A stretch of DNA of 37,439 nt from Deltaproteobacteria bacterium (lineage in GTDB: Bacteria > Desulfobacterota > Syntrophia > Syntrophales > UBA6807). The translations under genes and the position numbers were made by a program. The stretch covers positions 1-37,439 of the forward strand of contig DSDU01000141.1 of assembly GCA_011056835.1 (NCBI GenBank). Reading direction: 5' to 3'. The notes beneath the pieces are model-generated. The model saw nothing but the letters and a program-made list of their open reading frames with translations. It had not been told where the DNA came from and ran no database searches. Each line of letters begins with the position of its first letter. Position 1 is the first letter of the stretch. Positions 14,017 to 24,136 of the stretch are shown here, piece by piece.

Positions 14017-15252
14017 GTGATCTGTCGTTTGATAGCGCAGGAAGCGCGGCGGGTTTTCTCCCGTTCCATGCAGTTTGAAGCCGGGCTTCATCCTCACATG
14101 CCGGTCTGTGATACGTCTGGATCACGCCTGTTGTATATCCACGTGCCGTTCTGTGAGCAACTTTGTCCCTATTGTTCATTTAATCGGGTTCGTTTCGAGG
14201 AATCGCTCTGTCGAAAGTATTTTGCCGCTCTCAGGAATGAACTGTTCCTTTATAAAGAACGATCCTATAATTTTGGAGGCATTTATGTAGGGGGCGGGAC
14301 GCCGACGGTTCTTATGGATGAACTGGAAAAAACCCTCGAAACGGCGAAAGACTATTTCTCTGTCCGTGAAATATCCGTTGAAACCAATCCGAATCACCTC
14401 ACGCCCGATCGATTGATGGTGCTGCAGCGGGTGGGAGTGAACAGGCTTTCCGTGGGAATCCAGAGTTTCGATGATAATCTGCTCCGTGCAATGGGTCGGT
14501 TTGAAAAATATGGGAGCGGATCGAAAAACGTTGAGCGGTTAAAAGCGACGACGGGGTACTTTGATACGCTGAATGCTGATATGATCTTTAATTTTCCCAT
14601 TCAGACCGATGAAGGGCTTGATCGGGACCTCATGCTGCTCCTCGAAACCGGTGTGGATCAGGTCACGTATTACCCTCTCATGGTTTCCGATCTGACGAGA
14701 AACATTGTTGAGAAAACCCTCGGAATCGTCGATTATCGAAAAGAGCGGCGTATGTATCACCGTATCGTTGAAAGACTTCTTCCCGAATATCGATTCTCAT
14801 CTGCGTGGTGCTTTTCACGGAAAGAGAGCATGATCGACGAGTACATCGTCGACTATGATGAATATGCAGGAGTGGGCAGCGGGTCTATTGGCTATATGAA
14901 CGGTATATGTTACGCTAACACATTTGATCTTCAGGAGTACATTGAACGGCTGAAAAGGAATGAGATCCCGCTGATGGCTTCCCGTAGATTTTCTCTTCAG
15001 GACCGGATTCGATATGATTTCATCATGAAACTATTCGGGCTGGAACTGGCGATTGCTCCGGTTCGGGCACAGTATGGCAAACGTCTTATCCGGTATCTCT
15101 GGCCGGATATTGCAGCATTTATGATAGCCGGCGGTTTGCGATATCGCCGGGGAACCTTGTACCTTACCGGCCGGGGGCGGTATTACTGGGTTATCATGAT
15201 GAGGGAATTCTTCACCGCTGTGAATAATTTCAGAGCCTTTTGCCTCGGATGA
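14017..15252 (+). CDS. HemW/HemN-like radical SAM protein
   Basis: This protein of about 411 residues belongs to the coproporphyrinogen III oxidase-like radical SAM group. YIHVPFCEQLCPYCSFNR holds the CxxxCxxC cluster ligands. Further motifs are GGIYVGGGTPT, ISVETNPNHLTPDRL, VNRLSVGIQSFD and the radical SAM barrel strand DTLNADMIFNFP. A Phe, not Cys, follows the third ligand, as in HemW rather than HemN. The HNxxYW heme-binding motif of true HemW is not seen before the VGSGSIGY segment, so this may be a separate clade, and the substrate is unknown. It precedes selA by 41 nt in the same direction. The start is a GTG supported by AAAGGA. Confidence 0.85.
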   Translation: MICRLIAQEARRVFSRSMQFEAGLHPHMPVCDTSGSRLLYIHVPFCEQLCPYCSFNRVRFEESLCRKYFAALRNELFLYKERSYNFGGIYVGGGTPTVLMDELEKTLETAKDYFSVREISVETNPNHLTPDRLMVLQRVGVNRLSVGIQSFDDNLLRAMGRFEKYGSGSKNVERLKATTGYFDTLNADMIFNFPIQTDEGLDRDLMLLLETGVDQVTYYPLMVSDLTRNIVEKTLGIVDYRKERRMYHRIVERLLPEYRFSSAWCFSRKESMIDEYIVDYDEYAGVGSGSIGYMNGICYANTFDLQEYIERLKRNEIPLMASRRFSLQDRIRYDFIMKLFGLELAIAPVRAQYGKRLIRYLWPDIAAFMIAGGLRYRRGTLYLTGRGRYYWVIMMREFFTAVNNFRAFCLG

Positions 15253-15293
15253 GCGGGGATCACCGATAAATACGAGAAAACAGGAACAATGCC

Positions 15294-16724
15294 ATGGACG
15301 ATACCACGATCAACCTCCTGAAACAGCTTCCCAAGATAGATGAAATCGTATTGATCCTTGAACGGGACCGCTTACTGGATTTGGCCCCGAGGGACTTTGT
15401 TGTCGACACCTGTCGATCCGTTGTCGCCGAGATGCGGGGGGCCGTCATGGCGGTGGAAAAAAAGAAAACCGTTTCATTGCAGGAACTCTCCGCTGAAACC
15501 GCGGCTCATCGAGTGAGGGAACGGATAGAGAGGTTGCATACCCCCAGTCTCCAGCGGGTTGTTAATGCAACCGGTATCATTCTCCATACTAATCTTGGGC
15601 GGGCGCCGTTATGCGAAGAGGCATTGAGGCGGATTGTTGAAATCAGTCGAGGCTATTCAAATATCGAATTCGATCTCACTACAGGGAAGCGCGGCTTGCG
15701 TTATGATCATGTTCGGGACATCCTCTGCGCCATTACCGAAGCTGAGGATGCCGTCGTTGTTAATAACAATGCGGCGGCAGTTCTCCTCGTTCTGAATACG
15801 CTGGCAATGGGGAAGGAAGCCATTGTTTCCCGAGGCGAACTGATCGAAATCGGCGGCGCATTTCGGATACCCGAAGTTATGGAAAAAAGCGGGGCCATAC
15901 TCAAAGAGGTGGGAACGACAAACCGGACTCACCTTTCTGATTATGAACAGGCCATCGGAGACAACACCGGGTTGATTCTCAAGGTCCATACCAGTAATTT
16001 CAGAATCGCCGGTTTTACCGAAGATGTCGAACTGTCAGAACTGGCCGATCTTGGCATGAAGAGAAGCCTTCCCGTCATGAACGATCTGGGGAGCGGATGT
16101 TTTATCGACTTGAGACCATACGGCTTTGACCGGGAGCCCACGGTGCAGGAAGCGTTGAAGTCAGGTGTCGATATTGTTACGTTCAGCGGAGACAAGCTCC
16201 TGGGAGGTCCCCAGGCTGGCATTATACTCGGCAGGAAAGAGATTATTGAAAGAGTCAAAAAAAATCCCCTCAATCGAGCATTGAGAATCGATAAGCTCAC
16301 CATTGCCGCCCTCGAAGCGACCATGCGATACTATTTGACAAATGGTGATGCCCTTGCCGCTGTTCCGGGGATGAAATTACTGACGACCTCCGTGAAAGCA
16401 GTTGAAAAAAAAGCCCGAAAGCTATTGCGAATCCTAAAAAATTTATCCCTCAAGCATTTCGACATTGTCCTGAAAAAAGGAAATTCCATGGCCGGCGGAG
16501 GTTCTTTGCCGACACAGGAGATTCCCACCGTCCTTCTCGGGATTACTGCCCGAAACATGTCGGCAGGCAGGCTGGGTGAACGTCTGCGATTTCTTGATGT
16601 TCCCGTTATTGCCCGAATTGCCGAGGAAGAGATTCTTTTTGATATTCGGACAATTGATGAATCGGAATTTGTTTTTATCCGAGAGGGGCTCAAGCATCTC
16701 GACGGCCATGATGGTTTCACCTGA
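15294..16724 (+). CDS. selA: L-seryl-tRNA(Sec) selenium transferase
   Basis: SelA, 476 residues, is a PLP enzyme that converts Ser-tRNA(Sec) to Sec-tRNA(Sec) using selenophosphate. The N-terminal tRNA-binding part contains QRVVNATGIILHTNLGRAPL, characteristic of SelA. VVNNNAAAVLLVLNTLA, GGAFRIPEVMEKSGA and EVGTTNRTH follow. The PLP lysine is Lys301 in SGDKLLGGPQAGII. Length is close to the Escherichia coli protein (463). AGGAA lies about 8 nt before the ATG. It is followed by rluD after 25 nt rather than by selB, its frequent partner. It implies that the genome uses selenocysteine, and supports the candidate selenoprotein at 2251 in this window. Confidence 0.97.
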   Translation: MDDTTINLLKQLPKIDEIVLILERDRLLDLAPRDFVVDTCRSVVAEMRGAVMAVEKKKTVSLQELSAETAAHRVRERIERLHTPSLQRVVNATGIILHTNLGRAPLCEEALRRIVEISRGYSNIEFDLTTGKRGLRYDHVRDILCAITEAEDAVVVNNNAAAVLLVLNTLAMGKEAIVSRGELIEIGGAFRIPEVMEKSGAILKEVGTTNRTHLSDYEQAIGDNTGLILKVHTSNFRIAGFTEDVELSELADLGMKRSLPVMNDLGSGCFIDLRPYGFDREPTVQEALKSGVDIVTFSGDKLLGGPQAGIILGRKEIIERVKKNPLNRALRIDKLTIAALEATMRYYLTNGDALAAVPGMKLLTTSVKAVEKKARKLLRILKNLSLKHFDIVLKKGNSMAGGGSLPTQEIPTVLLGITARNMSAGRLGERLRFLDVPVIARIAEEEILFDIRTIDESEFVFIREGLKHLDGHDGFT

Positions 16725-16749
16725 TGTGTGGCGAGATTTCAGGGAATCC

Positions 16750-17736
16750 ATGAACGATCAAGAACTGAAAATGGATATTTATGAGGTGGCCGAGGCTGAA
16801 TACGGGCTCCGGCTTGATGTGTTTCTTTCGGACAAAGAATCAGGTTTCTCACGATCACAGATCAAGCGGATGATTGCAGAGGGTCGGGTCCGCGTCAACG
16901 ATGCGGTCGTCAAGCCGAGTCATCCCGTAAAAAGTGGGGATTCGGTTGTGCTGACGCGGGAACCGCCGAGAGCATATGCCGTTACTCCCGAGGATATCCC
17001 CATTGCGATACTTTACGAAGATGAATCAATCGTCGTTGTCGATAAACCGGCGGGTATGGTGGTACATCCTGCTGCGGGCAACTATCAGGGAACCCTGGTG
17101 AATGCCCTTTTATTTCACTGCAAAAACCTCTCGGGAATCGGCGGGGTGTTGAGGCCGGGAATTGTTCATCGTCTGGACAAAGGTACCTCGGGACTCTTGG
17201 TTGTGGCGAAATCAGATTACGCCCATAGCAGTTTGTCGGCGCAATTTAAAGATCGTCGTGTAAGAAAAATATACGAGGCGCTGGTGCACGGCGATGTCTC
17301 AGAAGAATCGGGAGTGATCGAACTGCCTATCGGGAGACATCCGAAGGATCGCAAGAAAATGACTGTCTCACGAAGAAGCGGAAAGGTATCCGTGTCCCGG
17401 TGGACTGTTGCCGAGCGATTCGGTTATGTAACACTCCTCAATGTTGCGATTGAAACGGGACGGACCCATCAGATTCGTGTGCATCTCAGTTCACAGGGAT
17501 ATCCCCTTGTGGGAGATACCGTCTATGGTGGTGCCGGAAAGAAATTGAGGGAGATACGCGACGCAACGCCACGATCCATAGTGGGACGGCTGAAACGACA
17601 GGCGCTCCATGCAAGCGGCATCGGATTTTGCCACCCCGTTACCGGTCAATGTATGGAATTCTCATTGCCGCTGCCCCCTGATATGGCCTCGGTGTGTTCG
17701 GATCTTACCGAATATGTGACGAAGAAAAATTGCTGA
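16750..17736 (+). CDS. rluD: 23S rRNA pseudouridine synthase, RluD family
   Basis: This protein of about 328 residues isomerises specific uridines of large-subunit rRNA. An S4 RNA-binding domain comes first (LRLDVFLSDKESGFSRSQIKRM, about 20-80). The catalytic domain carries VDKPAGMVVHPAAG, then VHRLDKGTSGLLVVAK with the catalytic Asp at 143, and GRTHQIRVHLS near the C-terminus. Length matches RluD (326). The ORF track opens at 16576 within selA. I choose the ATG at 16750, preceded by AGGGA (spacing of 4 nt, rather close), because it leaves the normal N-terminus. RluC/RluA-like specificity cannot be excluded from sequence alone. Confidence 0.9.
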   Translation: MNDQELKMDIYEVAEAEYGLRLDVFLSDKESGFSRSQIKRMIAEGRVRVNDAVVKPSHPVKSGDSVVLTREPPRAYAVTPEDIPIAILYEDESIVVVDKPAGMVVHPAAGNYQGTLVNALLFHCKNLSGIGGVLRPGIVHRLDKGTSGLLVVAKSDYAHSSLSAQFKDRRVRKIYEALVHGDVSEESGVIELPIGRHPKDRKKMTVSRRSGKVSVSRWTVAERFGYVTLLNVAIETGRTHQIRVHLSSQGYPLVGDTVYGGAGKKLREIRDATPRSIVGRLKRQALHASGIGFCHPVTGQCMEFSLPLPPDMASVCSDLTEYVTKKNC

Positions 17737-17744
17737 TGTAACGT

Positions 17745-17752
17745 GGAAGGGA
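17745..17752 (+). promoter_or_regulatory. ribosome binding site deciding the pgeF start
   Basis: GGAAGGGA ends 8 nt before the GTG at 17761. The GTG at 17743 used in the track overlaps this site and lacks its own Shine-Dalgarno. Confidence 0.6.
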
Positions 17753-17760
17753 ATAGAGCT

Positions 17761-18552
17761 GTGTTTATATATTCACAGAGAGGAAATCTGAAGTATCTGG
17801 AGGCGGTGCTTCTGAAACGGTACAATTCGATTGTCCATGCCTTCTGTTCCCGTTGGGGCGGTGTCAGTCAGGGACGTTTCTCGAATTTCAATTTCAGTGT
17901 CAGTGAAGGTGACGGGGACGAGCAGGTTGTGAAAAATTGGGCAATTCTCTCCGATGCCTTCAAGATTCCGAGGGAAAGTTTCTGCACGGTGAATCAGGTT
18001 CACGACGATGGGATTCTCATTATTGATGAATCAACCGATGTCAATGCCGTGCGGAACGGTGACTATGATGCCATTATTACGAACCGGTCAGGTCTTGCCG
18101 TTGGGATTAAAACGGCGGATTGTGTCCCCGTTTTTCTTTTTGACCCGATACGGAACATAATCGGTGTGGTCCACGCCGGGTGGAGAGGAACCGCAAAAAG
18201 GATCGCAGCCAAGGCTGTATGTCGATTCGTGGAAAGATTTTCCACAAAAGCGGAGGATCTTATCGTGGCAGTTGGGCCGGCGATAGGTCCCTGTTGTTAT
18301 GAGGTGGACCGAGTTGTTCGGGATGCCGTGAAGGATGATGCCGCCGGAGTGTTTACACCATCCGCTAATCATGGTCGCTGGATGTTTGACCTGCCTCGGA
18401 CCAACCGTCTGCAGATACTGAATGCCGGTGTCCCGCCCATCAATCTTGTTGAGGCAGGGATATGCACATCATGTCACCGGGATACCTTCTTTTCACATCG
18501 AGGCGAGGGGGGGCATACGGGGAGACAGATCAGTTTTCTTATGATCCGGTAA
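17761..18552 (+). CDS. pgeF: PgeF/YfiH-family (multicopper-polyphenol-oxidase-like) protein
   Basis: This protein of about 263 residues belongs to the YfiH/YlmD family. Members have purine nucleoside phosphorylase/adenosine deaminase activity, and in enterobacteria a peptidoglycan-editing role. The conserved metal/active-site set is visible: NQVHDDGI (His), GIKTADCVPVFLFDP (Cys), VVHAGWRGT (His), and VGPAIGPCCYEV. The order and spacing are normal and the length typical. It starts 24 nt after the rluD stop; rluD and yfiH genes are neighbours in many bacteria, including Escherichia coli. GTG at 17761 is preferred over 17743 because GGAAGGGA precedes it. Confidence 0.9.
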   Translation: MFIYSQRGNLKYLEAVLLKRYNSIVHAFCSRWGGVSQGRFSNFNFSVSEGDGDEQVVKNWAILSDAFKIPRESFCTVNQVHDDGILIIDESTDVNAVRNGDYDAIITNRSGLAVGIKTADCVPVFLFDPIRNIIGVVHAGWRGTAKRIAAKAVCRFVERFSTKAEDLIVAVGPAIGPCCYEVDRVVRDAVKDDAAGVFTPSANHGRWMFDLPRTNRLQILNAGVPPINLVEAGICTSCHRDTFFSHRGEGGHTGRQISFLMIR

Positions 18553-18625
18553 ACCTACGTAAAATCAGTATCATGGCCGATAGGCATCCGGTTCATCGGG
18601 AGACGGATAAATCAAAAAAATTAGC

Positions 18626-18654
18626 TTGACACGATGGTGTGATTGATATATTAA
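18626..18654 (+). promoter_or_regulatory. rho promoter
   Basis: TTGACA at 18626-18631 and TATTAA at 18649-18654 are separated by 17 bp. It would start transcription near 18661, about 200 nt before the rho ATG. Confidence 0.6.
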
Positions 18655-18660
18655 AGCCCT

Positions 18661-18866
18661 ATCTTAAAAAATATGTAAAACCCTTCCTTGTTGAAGTGTT
18701 TCCACAGTTCTCAGCAACCACCGATTGACTGTATCCAGAGAATTTTTCTGCATTATTAATGAGTTCCCAAGAAGCTCGGGAGCGATTGAAATACATGCCG
18801 TAGGGTCTTGAAATCAGAGGAAACATTTTTACGTCTTGTGGGGTATTCTTTTGTAAGGAAAGGATT
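18661..18866 (+). promoter_or_regulatory. long rho mRNA leader
   Basis: About 205 nt separate the predicted transcript start from the rho ATG. Rho genes in other bacteria have long leaders in which Rho terminates its own transcript. I see no stable hairpin with a T-tract, and no convincing leader peptide. The function is inferred by analogy. Confidence 0.35.
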
Positions 18867-20114
18867 ATGAATCTTTCGGCGATTAAAAAGCAATCAATCA
18901 ATGAATTGACGGCAGTGGCAAAGGAACTCAATATTCCCGATGCGGCGGCGATGCGGCGGCAGGATCTTATATTTGCAATCCTCCAGGCATATGCTGAACG
19001 TGATGGGACGATTGAGGAAGAAGGCGTGCTGGAAACTCTGCCCGACGGTTTCGGATTCCTCAGGTCCGTCGGCTATAATTACCTTCCCGGGCCTGATGAT
19101 ATTTATGTGTCACCCTCTCAGATACGGCGATTTAATCTCAGGACAGGAGACACGGTTTCCGGAGAGGTCAGACCACCGAAAAACGGTGAAAAATACTTTG
19201 CTCTTCTTAAAGTCAACTCTGTAAACTTTGAATCTCCAGAGCTGGCGAAGGATAAAATTCTTTTTGACAATCTTGTTCCTCTCTACCCCGAAGAAAAATT
19301 AATGCTGGAATCGGACAACGAGAATTATTCAACTCGGATCATGGACCTTTTTACCCCCATCGGAAAGGGACAGAGAGGGCTGATTGTGTCGCCTCCCCGG
19401 GCAGGTAAGACGGTGCTTCTCCAGGATATCGCCAATAGTATCACAGAAAATCATGAAGAAGTTATCCTGATGGTCCTTCTTATCGACGAGCGGCCGGAAG
19501 AAGTCACCGACATGCAGCGAAGCGTCAAGGGGGAGGTAATTTCGTCCACGTTCGACGAAACGGCCTCACGACACATTCAGGTAGCCGAAATGGTCCTTGA
19601 TAAGGCTCGACGACTGGTTGAGCATAAGAGAGACGTGGTGATTCTCCTTGACAGCATCACCCGACTTGCCCGGGCTTACAATGCCGTCGTACCGCCCAGC
19701 GGCAAGGTTCTTTCCGGTGGCGTTGATTCAAACGCTCTTCATAAGCCGAAGCGATTCTTCGGAGCCGCCAGGAATATTGAAAACGGGGGCAGTCTGACCA
19801 TTATCGCTACTGCTCTCATCGAAACGGGCAGTAGAATGGATGAAGTTATCTTTGAAGAATTCAAGGGAACCGGGAATATGGAACTCCATCTTGATCGCCG
19901 CATAGCCGATCGTCGGATTTTCCCGGCGTTTGATATCATCCGCTCCGGCACCAGAAAAGAAGAGTTGCTCACGCCGAAAGAACATTTAAATAGGATATGG
20001 ATTCTTCGACGACTCCTTCAGGAGATGAATCCTGTTGATGCCATGGAATTTATCATTGATAAAATACAAAAAACTGAAACCAATCAGGAATTTTTCGATT
20101 CTATGAATCAATAA
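18867..20114 (+). CDS. rho: transcription termination factor Rho
   Basis: This hexameric RNA-dependent helicase, 415 residues, ends transcription of untranslated RNA. It has the N-terminal three-helix Rho-N domain ([14 protein letters not shown]), the cold-shock-like RNA-binding domain ([30 protein letters not shown]), then the ATPase with Walker [13 protein letters not shown] (Lys181, the same number as in Escherichia coli). Walker B is near [16 protein letters not shown], and the Q-loop region [23 protein letters not shown] follows. There is no insertion between the domains, and the length is normal (419 in Escherichia coli). AAGGAAAGGA precedes the ATG. It has its own promoter and is followed by rpmE after 119 nt, a very common pairing. 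Confidence 0.98.
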   Translation: MNLSAIKKQSINELTAVAKELNIPDAAAMRRQDLIFAILQAYAERDGTIEEEGVLETLPDGFGFLRSVGYNYLPGPDDIYVSPSQIRRFNLRTGDTVSGEVRPPKNGEKYFALLKVNSVNFESPELAKDKILFDNLVPLYPEEKLMLESDNENYSTRIMDLFTPIGKGQRGLIVSPPRAGKTVLLQDIANSITENHEEVILMVLLIDERPEEVTDMQRSVKGEVISSTFDETASRHIQVAEMVLDKARRLVEHKRDVVILLDSITRLARAYNAVVPPSGKVLSGGVDSNALHKPKRFFGAARNIENGGSLTIIATALIETGSRMDEVIFEEFKGTGNMELHLDRRIADRRIFPAFDIIRSGTRKEELLTPKEHLNRIWILRRLLQEMNPVDAMEFIIDKIQKTETNQEFFDSMNQ

Positions 20115-20233
20115 TGATTTTTTTGGTCATATACATTAAAAAACTTGAAAATTGTTTTGAAATGAATATAATACCGTTTCCGCTGATCGAACGGACGGTG
20201 TATCATGGCTTTAGCAAGGAGGTATGAGGTACA

Positions 20234-20452
20234 ATGAAAAAAGGCATTCATCCGGCATACGCAGACGCAACCATTACCTGTGTGTGCGGAAACGTCATCA
20301 ACACAAAATCGACGAAAAAGGATATTAAAGTGGAAATTTGTTCCAATTGCCATCCTTTCGTGACGGGAAAACAAAAAATCATTGATACTGCCGGCAGGGT
20401 TGAAAGTTTCAAGAAAAAATATGCCGGTATCAATAAAACAAATAAAAAGTGA
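20234..20452 (+). CDS. rpmE: 50S ribosomal protein L31 (zinc-binding type)
   Basis: This 72-residue protein of the large ribosomal subunit starts [20 protein letters not shown]. Cys16, Cys18, Cys36 and Cys39 (CSNCHPF) form a zinc site, so this is the Cys-containing L31A rather than the zinc-free paralogue. The tail is Lys-rich as usual. GAGGT at 20225-20229 and AAGGAGG further up lie before the ATG. rho lies upstream and prfA downstream, a widespread gene order. Confidence 0.97.
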   Translation: MKKGIHPAYADATITCVCGNVINTKSTKKDIKVEICSNCHPFVTGKQKIIDTAGRVESFKKKYAGINKTNKK

Positions 20453-20613
20453 TTCCGATAGGTCGTCCCGATCAGGTTAAATAATGACATATAGCCGTTT
20501 ATCATCCATGATTATGTCTAGCGATGCCAAGAACCCTCCGTTTCTCCGGAGCTGGTCCCATCTGTAGTTCCACACCCCTTCGAACCAATCCTTGTACCAT
20601 CGAAAGGACTCGT

Positions 20614-21684
20614 ATGTTTAAGAAGCTGCACCAAATTGAAGAACGATACAATGAACTCGAAGGTTTGTTGAGTAATCCCGCCGTGGTGAACAACCGGACC
20701 GAGTTTCAAAAATATGCGAAAGAACATGCAGATATTTCAGATATTGTAACCGTTTATAGAGACTACGAAAAAAAGCGGCAGGAACTTGAAGAAAACCAGG
20801 AACTGCTCCGTGGTGGTGATGCGGAATTGCGAGAACTGGCAAAAGAAGAAGTTCCGCACCTTCGTGAGACAATCGACGAACTTGAAAAGAGGCTTAAGAT
20901 TCTGTTGCTGCCGAAAGATCCCAATGACGAACGGAATGTCTTTCTCGAAATCAGGGCGGGGACAGGAGGCGAAGAAGCAGGGCTGTTTGTTGCCGATCTC
21001 TTTCGGATGTATGGGCGCTATGCCGCTGAATACGGATGGCGGGTTGATGTGGTCAGTTCAAGTCCTTCGGGCGGCATGGGTGGATTTAAGGAAGTTATAT
21101 TGCTGATCGAGGGAAAGGGCGCCTACAGCAAATTAAAGTACGAGAGCGGCGTTCATCGCGTTCAACGGGTGCCGGCTACTGAAGCACAGGGACGGATTCA
21201 TACCTCGGCGGTGACGGTGGCGGTTCTTCCGGAAGCGGAAGACGTGGAAGTCGATATCGATCCCAACGATTTGAGGATAGATGTTTATCGTTCCACCGGT
21301 CATGGCGGTCAGAGCGTTAATACAACTGACTCAGCCGTGCGGATCACTCATGTGCCGACGGGCTTGGTCGTTACGTGTCAGGATGAAAAATCTCAGCATA
21401 AAAATAGAGCCAAGGCCCTCAAGGTGCTTCGAGCGCGTCTGCTGGATCGCATGCAGGAAGAACAAAATGCCAAGATTTCGCAGGAAAGAAAAAATCAGGT
21501 CGGAACGGGTGATCGAAGTGAGAGAATCAGAACGTATAATTTTCCTCAAGGACGAGTTACCGATCACCGGATCGGACTGACCTTGTATAATCTGGAAAAC
21601 ATCATCAATGGCAACATACAGGAAATGGTCGATGCCCTCATTACCCACTATCAGGCGGAATCACTCAAAGCCGCTTCATTTTGA
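20614..21684 (+). CDS. prfA: peptide chain release factor 1
   Basis: RF1, about 356 residues, releases the peptide at UAA and [20 protein letters not shown] contains the PAT tripeptide that selects UAA/UAG, so this is RF1, not RF2. The GGQ motif that triggers hydrolysis is at residues 231-233 ([17 protein letters not shown]). Length is near the Escherichia coli factor (360). The ORF track opens at 20524, but the ATG at 20614 has AAAGGA 5 nt upstream and gives the normal [15 protein letters not shown] start. RF1 does not read UGA, so it would not compete with Sec decoding. prmC, the enzyme that methylates the GGQ glutamine, follows after an unusually long gap. Confidence 0.97.
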   Translation: MFKKLHQIEERYNELEGLLSNPAVVNNRTEFQKYAKEHADISDIVTVYRDYEKKRQELEENQELLRGGDAELRELAKEEVPHLRETIDELEKRLKILLLPKDPNDERNVFLEIRAGTGGEEAGLFVADLFRMYGRYAAEYGWRVDVVSSSPSGGMGGFKEVILLIEGKGAYSKLKYESGVHRVQRVPATEAQGRIHTSAVTVAVLPEAEDVEVDIDPNDLRIDVYRSTGHGGQSVNTTDSAVRITHVPTGLVVTCQDEKSQHKNRAKALKVLRARLLDRMQEEQNAKISQERKNQVGTGDRSERIRTYNFPQGRVTDHRIGLTLYNLENIINGNIQEMVDALITHYQAESLKAASF

Positions 21685-22009
21685 CACATGACGAAAATTT
21701 CTCTTTTTTTGTTTGTCCGCGATAAAAGTGGAAGACCGCAGGTCTTCACTGGAGTCGAGATTCCGTCGAGGACATCCGCCTGTCAAACCATGACGGAGTT
21801 TCCCTCATATTTATACAAAATACAAGGAAACACTCATGCAACGTAGAGTTTCGACGACCATACGGTCGAACATTCCGAATTACGTGTGAACAGGTTTTGG
21901 GGGAAGACTCAGCGAAGAAACTTTTTCAGTTGCACCCATGATGATGCCGCCATTGACCGATGAACAGGCCGACGGTTCAAACTATGAAAGAAGTACAGGT
22001 GGTAGCGTA
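21685..22009. other. structured spacer between prfA and prmC
   Basis: This 325-nt gap separates two genes that are usually adjacent. It holds GAAGACC-GCA-GGTCTTC near 21731-21747, a 7-bp stem extendable with one bulge. A second inverted repeat, CGACC-ATAC-GGTCG, lies near 21855. No T-tract follows either. No ORF here is convincing. It may include an unrecognised small RNA or the prmC leader. Confidence 0.3.
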
Positions 22010-22882
22010 TTGACTGAATCCTCTCAAAAATCCGTTTTCGATATAATAAAAAATATGGAAGCGACATTGCGAAAGCAGGGAATTCCCACTGCCAGGCTTG
22101 ATGCTGAGGTGATCATTGGTTATTATCTCAATCGGGACCGTGTCGCACTTTACCGTGACGGTGACTATGTACCGACTTTTGAGGAATTAAACTCTATCAA
22201 TCAGGGACTTGCCAGAAGGATTACCGGTGCACCCGTTGCCTATATAATCGGAAGGAAGGAATTCTGGTCCCTGGAATTTGAGGTCAATCAATCGGTTTTA
22301 ATTCCGCGGCCGGAGACGGAATTGCTTGTTGAGACCGTTGTAAAACTGGTACAACGAAACCGGATGTCCGGGATGAAAATACTGGAAATCGGAACCGGAA
22401 GCGGGGCCATCAGTGTTGCGCTGGCGTCGGAACTGAAGAGCGGGCGTTTTTTTGCGATGGATATTTCAAGGGCGGCCCTTACGGTTGCACGAAAAAATGC
22501 ACGACAACATGGCGTGTCCTCACGAATATTTTTCTTCTGTGGCAACCTCTGTGAACCGCTGAAGGATGCCTTTGATTTTGTCATTTCCAATCCGCCGTAT
22601 ATATCGGAACATGATTATGAGCATCTCTCTACAGACGTAAGAGAATTCGAACCGAAAGCGGCACTGATCGCCGGTCCCAAGGGCACGGAATTTCATCGTG
22701 ACATTATCAACGGCGCCGTTCCCTGTATAAGAAAAGGGGGGGGGCTCGTTATGGAAATCGGCTATGGTCAGCGTGAAGCGGTGGAAAGGATGTTGAGACA
22801 AAGCGAAAAGTATGATTATATTGGCACCCGATGTGACTATGCTGGAATTGATAGGATTATCATGGCGAGAAGAAAGGAGTGA
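22010..22882 (+). CDS. prmC: peptide chain release factor N5-glutamine methyltransferase
   Basis: PrmC, about 290 residues, methylates the glutamine of the GGQ motif of RF1 and RF2 using SAM. The N-terminal helical domain contains [17 protein letters not shown] and [13 protein letters not shown]. The methyltransferase domain shows [19 protein letters not shown] and the active-site [14 protein letters not shown] at 22010 has AGGTGG 7 nt upstream and gives a normal-length protein. The ORF-track ATG at 21938 adds 24 unlike-coding residues and has no Shine-Dalgarno. It overlaps or abuts murA (its TGA is at 22880-22882), indicating co-transcription. Confidence 0.93.
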   Translation: MTESSQKSVFDIIKNMEATLRKQGIPTARLDAEVIIGYYLNRDRVALYRDGDYVPTFEELNSINQGLARRITGAPVAYIIGRKEFWSLEFEVNQSVLIPRPETELLVETVVKLVQRNRMSGMKILEIGTGSGAISVALASELKSGRFFAMDISRAALTVARKNARQHGVSSRIFFFCGNLCEPLKDAFDFVISNPPYISEHDYEHLSTDVREFEPKAALIAGPKGTEFHRDIINGAVPCIRKGGGLVMEIGYGQREAVERMLRQSEKYDYIGTRCDYAGIDRIIMARRKE

Positions 22883-22884
22883 CG

Positions 22885-24135
22885 ATGGATAGGATCGTCA
22901 TACATGGTGGGGAGCGTTTAATGGGATCGGTTTCTATCAGCGGGGCCAAGAACGCCGCGCTTCCTATTATTGTGTCATCCCTTCTTACCGAGGGGTGGAA
23001 TCTGTTCCACAATGTGCCTGATCTGGCCGATATCACGACAATCAAAAAAATGCTGACGAGTCTGGGGGCGGAATGCGAGGGTGCGGGTTCCCTCGGGGTG
23101 AATGCCGGATCAATTAAGAATTGTGAGGCTTCATACGATCTCGTGAAGACGATGAGAGCTTCCATTCTCGTGCTGGGTCCTCTTGTTGCGAGGGAGGGCC
23201 GGGCTCGTGTATCTCTACCCGGAGGGTGTGCCATTGGAGCGCGGCCCGTCAATTTGCACCTCAAGGCTCTCAGGGAGATGGGGGCGGAAATAGAGCTTAG
23301 AGATGGTTACGTAGATGCCAGGGTATCCCGATTACGGGGTGCGAAAATATACTTTGATATATCAACGGTTACCGGAACCGAAAATATTATGATGGCGGCG
23401 ACCTTGGCTGATGGGACGACCATTCTTGAAAATGCCGCGCGTGAACCGGAAGTGGTAAATTTGGCCCGGGTATTAACCGATATGGGGGCGAAGATCAGTG
23501 GTGCCGGCACCGATAGAATCGTTATAGAAGGTGTGACCTCTCTCCGTCCTGTTGAGGCGACAATAATACCCGACAGAATAGAGGCGGGGACTTTCATGAT
23601 TGCAGCCGGCATTACCGGTGGAGAGGTAAAGATATTGAACTGTGACCCGAGTCATCTCGAACCCCTGATTGCCAAATTGACGGAAACGGGCATGATCATT
23701 GATTCCATTCCGGGAGGTCTGCACGTCAGAGGTGGAGAGAAGATAATGAGCGTCGATGTGAAAACCTTGCCCTATCCGGGCTTTCCGACGGATCTTCAGG
23801 CGCAGATGATCGCCATGATGACGGTGGGAAGCGGCATCAGTGTGATAACGGAAACGGTGTTTGAAAACAGGTTTATGCACGTCAATGAACTCATGCGCAT
23901 GGGGGCCGATATCATCATTGAAGGTAACAGCGCCGTTATTAAGGGAATGCGAAAGTTGAGCGGTGCCCCGGTCATGGCTACCGATTTACGGGCTTCGGCA
24001 TCACTGATTCTTGCCGGCTTGGTTGCAGAGGGAAAAACCGAAGTGTCCCGAGTATATCACATCGACAGGGGGTATGAGCGAATAGAGAAAAAGTTGTCTT
24101 CGCTCGGAGCCCGGATAGAGAGGATAAAAGACTAG
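22885..24135 (+). CDS. murA: UDP-N-acetylglucosamine 1-carboxyvinyltransferase
   Basis: MurA, about 416 residues, adds enolpyruvate to UDP-GlcNAc, the first committed step of peptidoglycan synthesis in the cytoplasm. [17 protein letters not shown] is the N-terminal substrate motif. The catalytic Cys is at 115 in [16 protein letters not shown], the same number as in Escherichia coli, which also supports the ATG at 22885 rather than the GTG at 22879. Because it is Cys, not Asp, the enzyme should be of the fosfomycin-sensitive type. [12 protein letters not shown] and [14 protein letters not shown] occur later. AAAGGAG precedes the start. hisD follows after one base. Confidence 0.97.
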   Translation: MDRIVIHGGERLMGSVSISGAKNAALPIIVSSLLTEGWNLFHNVPDLADITTIKKMLTSLGAECEGAGSLGVNAGSIKNCEASYDLVKTMRASILVLGPLVAREGRARVSLPGGCAIGARPVNLHLKALREMGAEIELRDGYVDARVSRLRGAKIYFDISTVTGTENIMMAATLADGTTILENAAREPEVVNLARVLTDMGAKISGAGTDRIVIEGVTSLRPVEATIIPDRIEAGTFMIAAGITGGEVKILNCDPSHLEPLIAKLTETGMIIDSIPGGLHVRGGEKIMSVDVKTLPYPGFPTDLQAQMIAMMTVGSGISVITETVFENRFMHVNELMRMGADIIIEGNSAVIKGMRKLSGAPVMATDLRASASLILAGLVAEGKTEVSRVYHIDRGYERIEKKLSSLGARIERIKD

Positions 24136-24136
24136 C

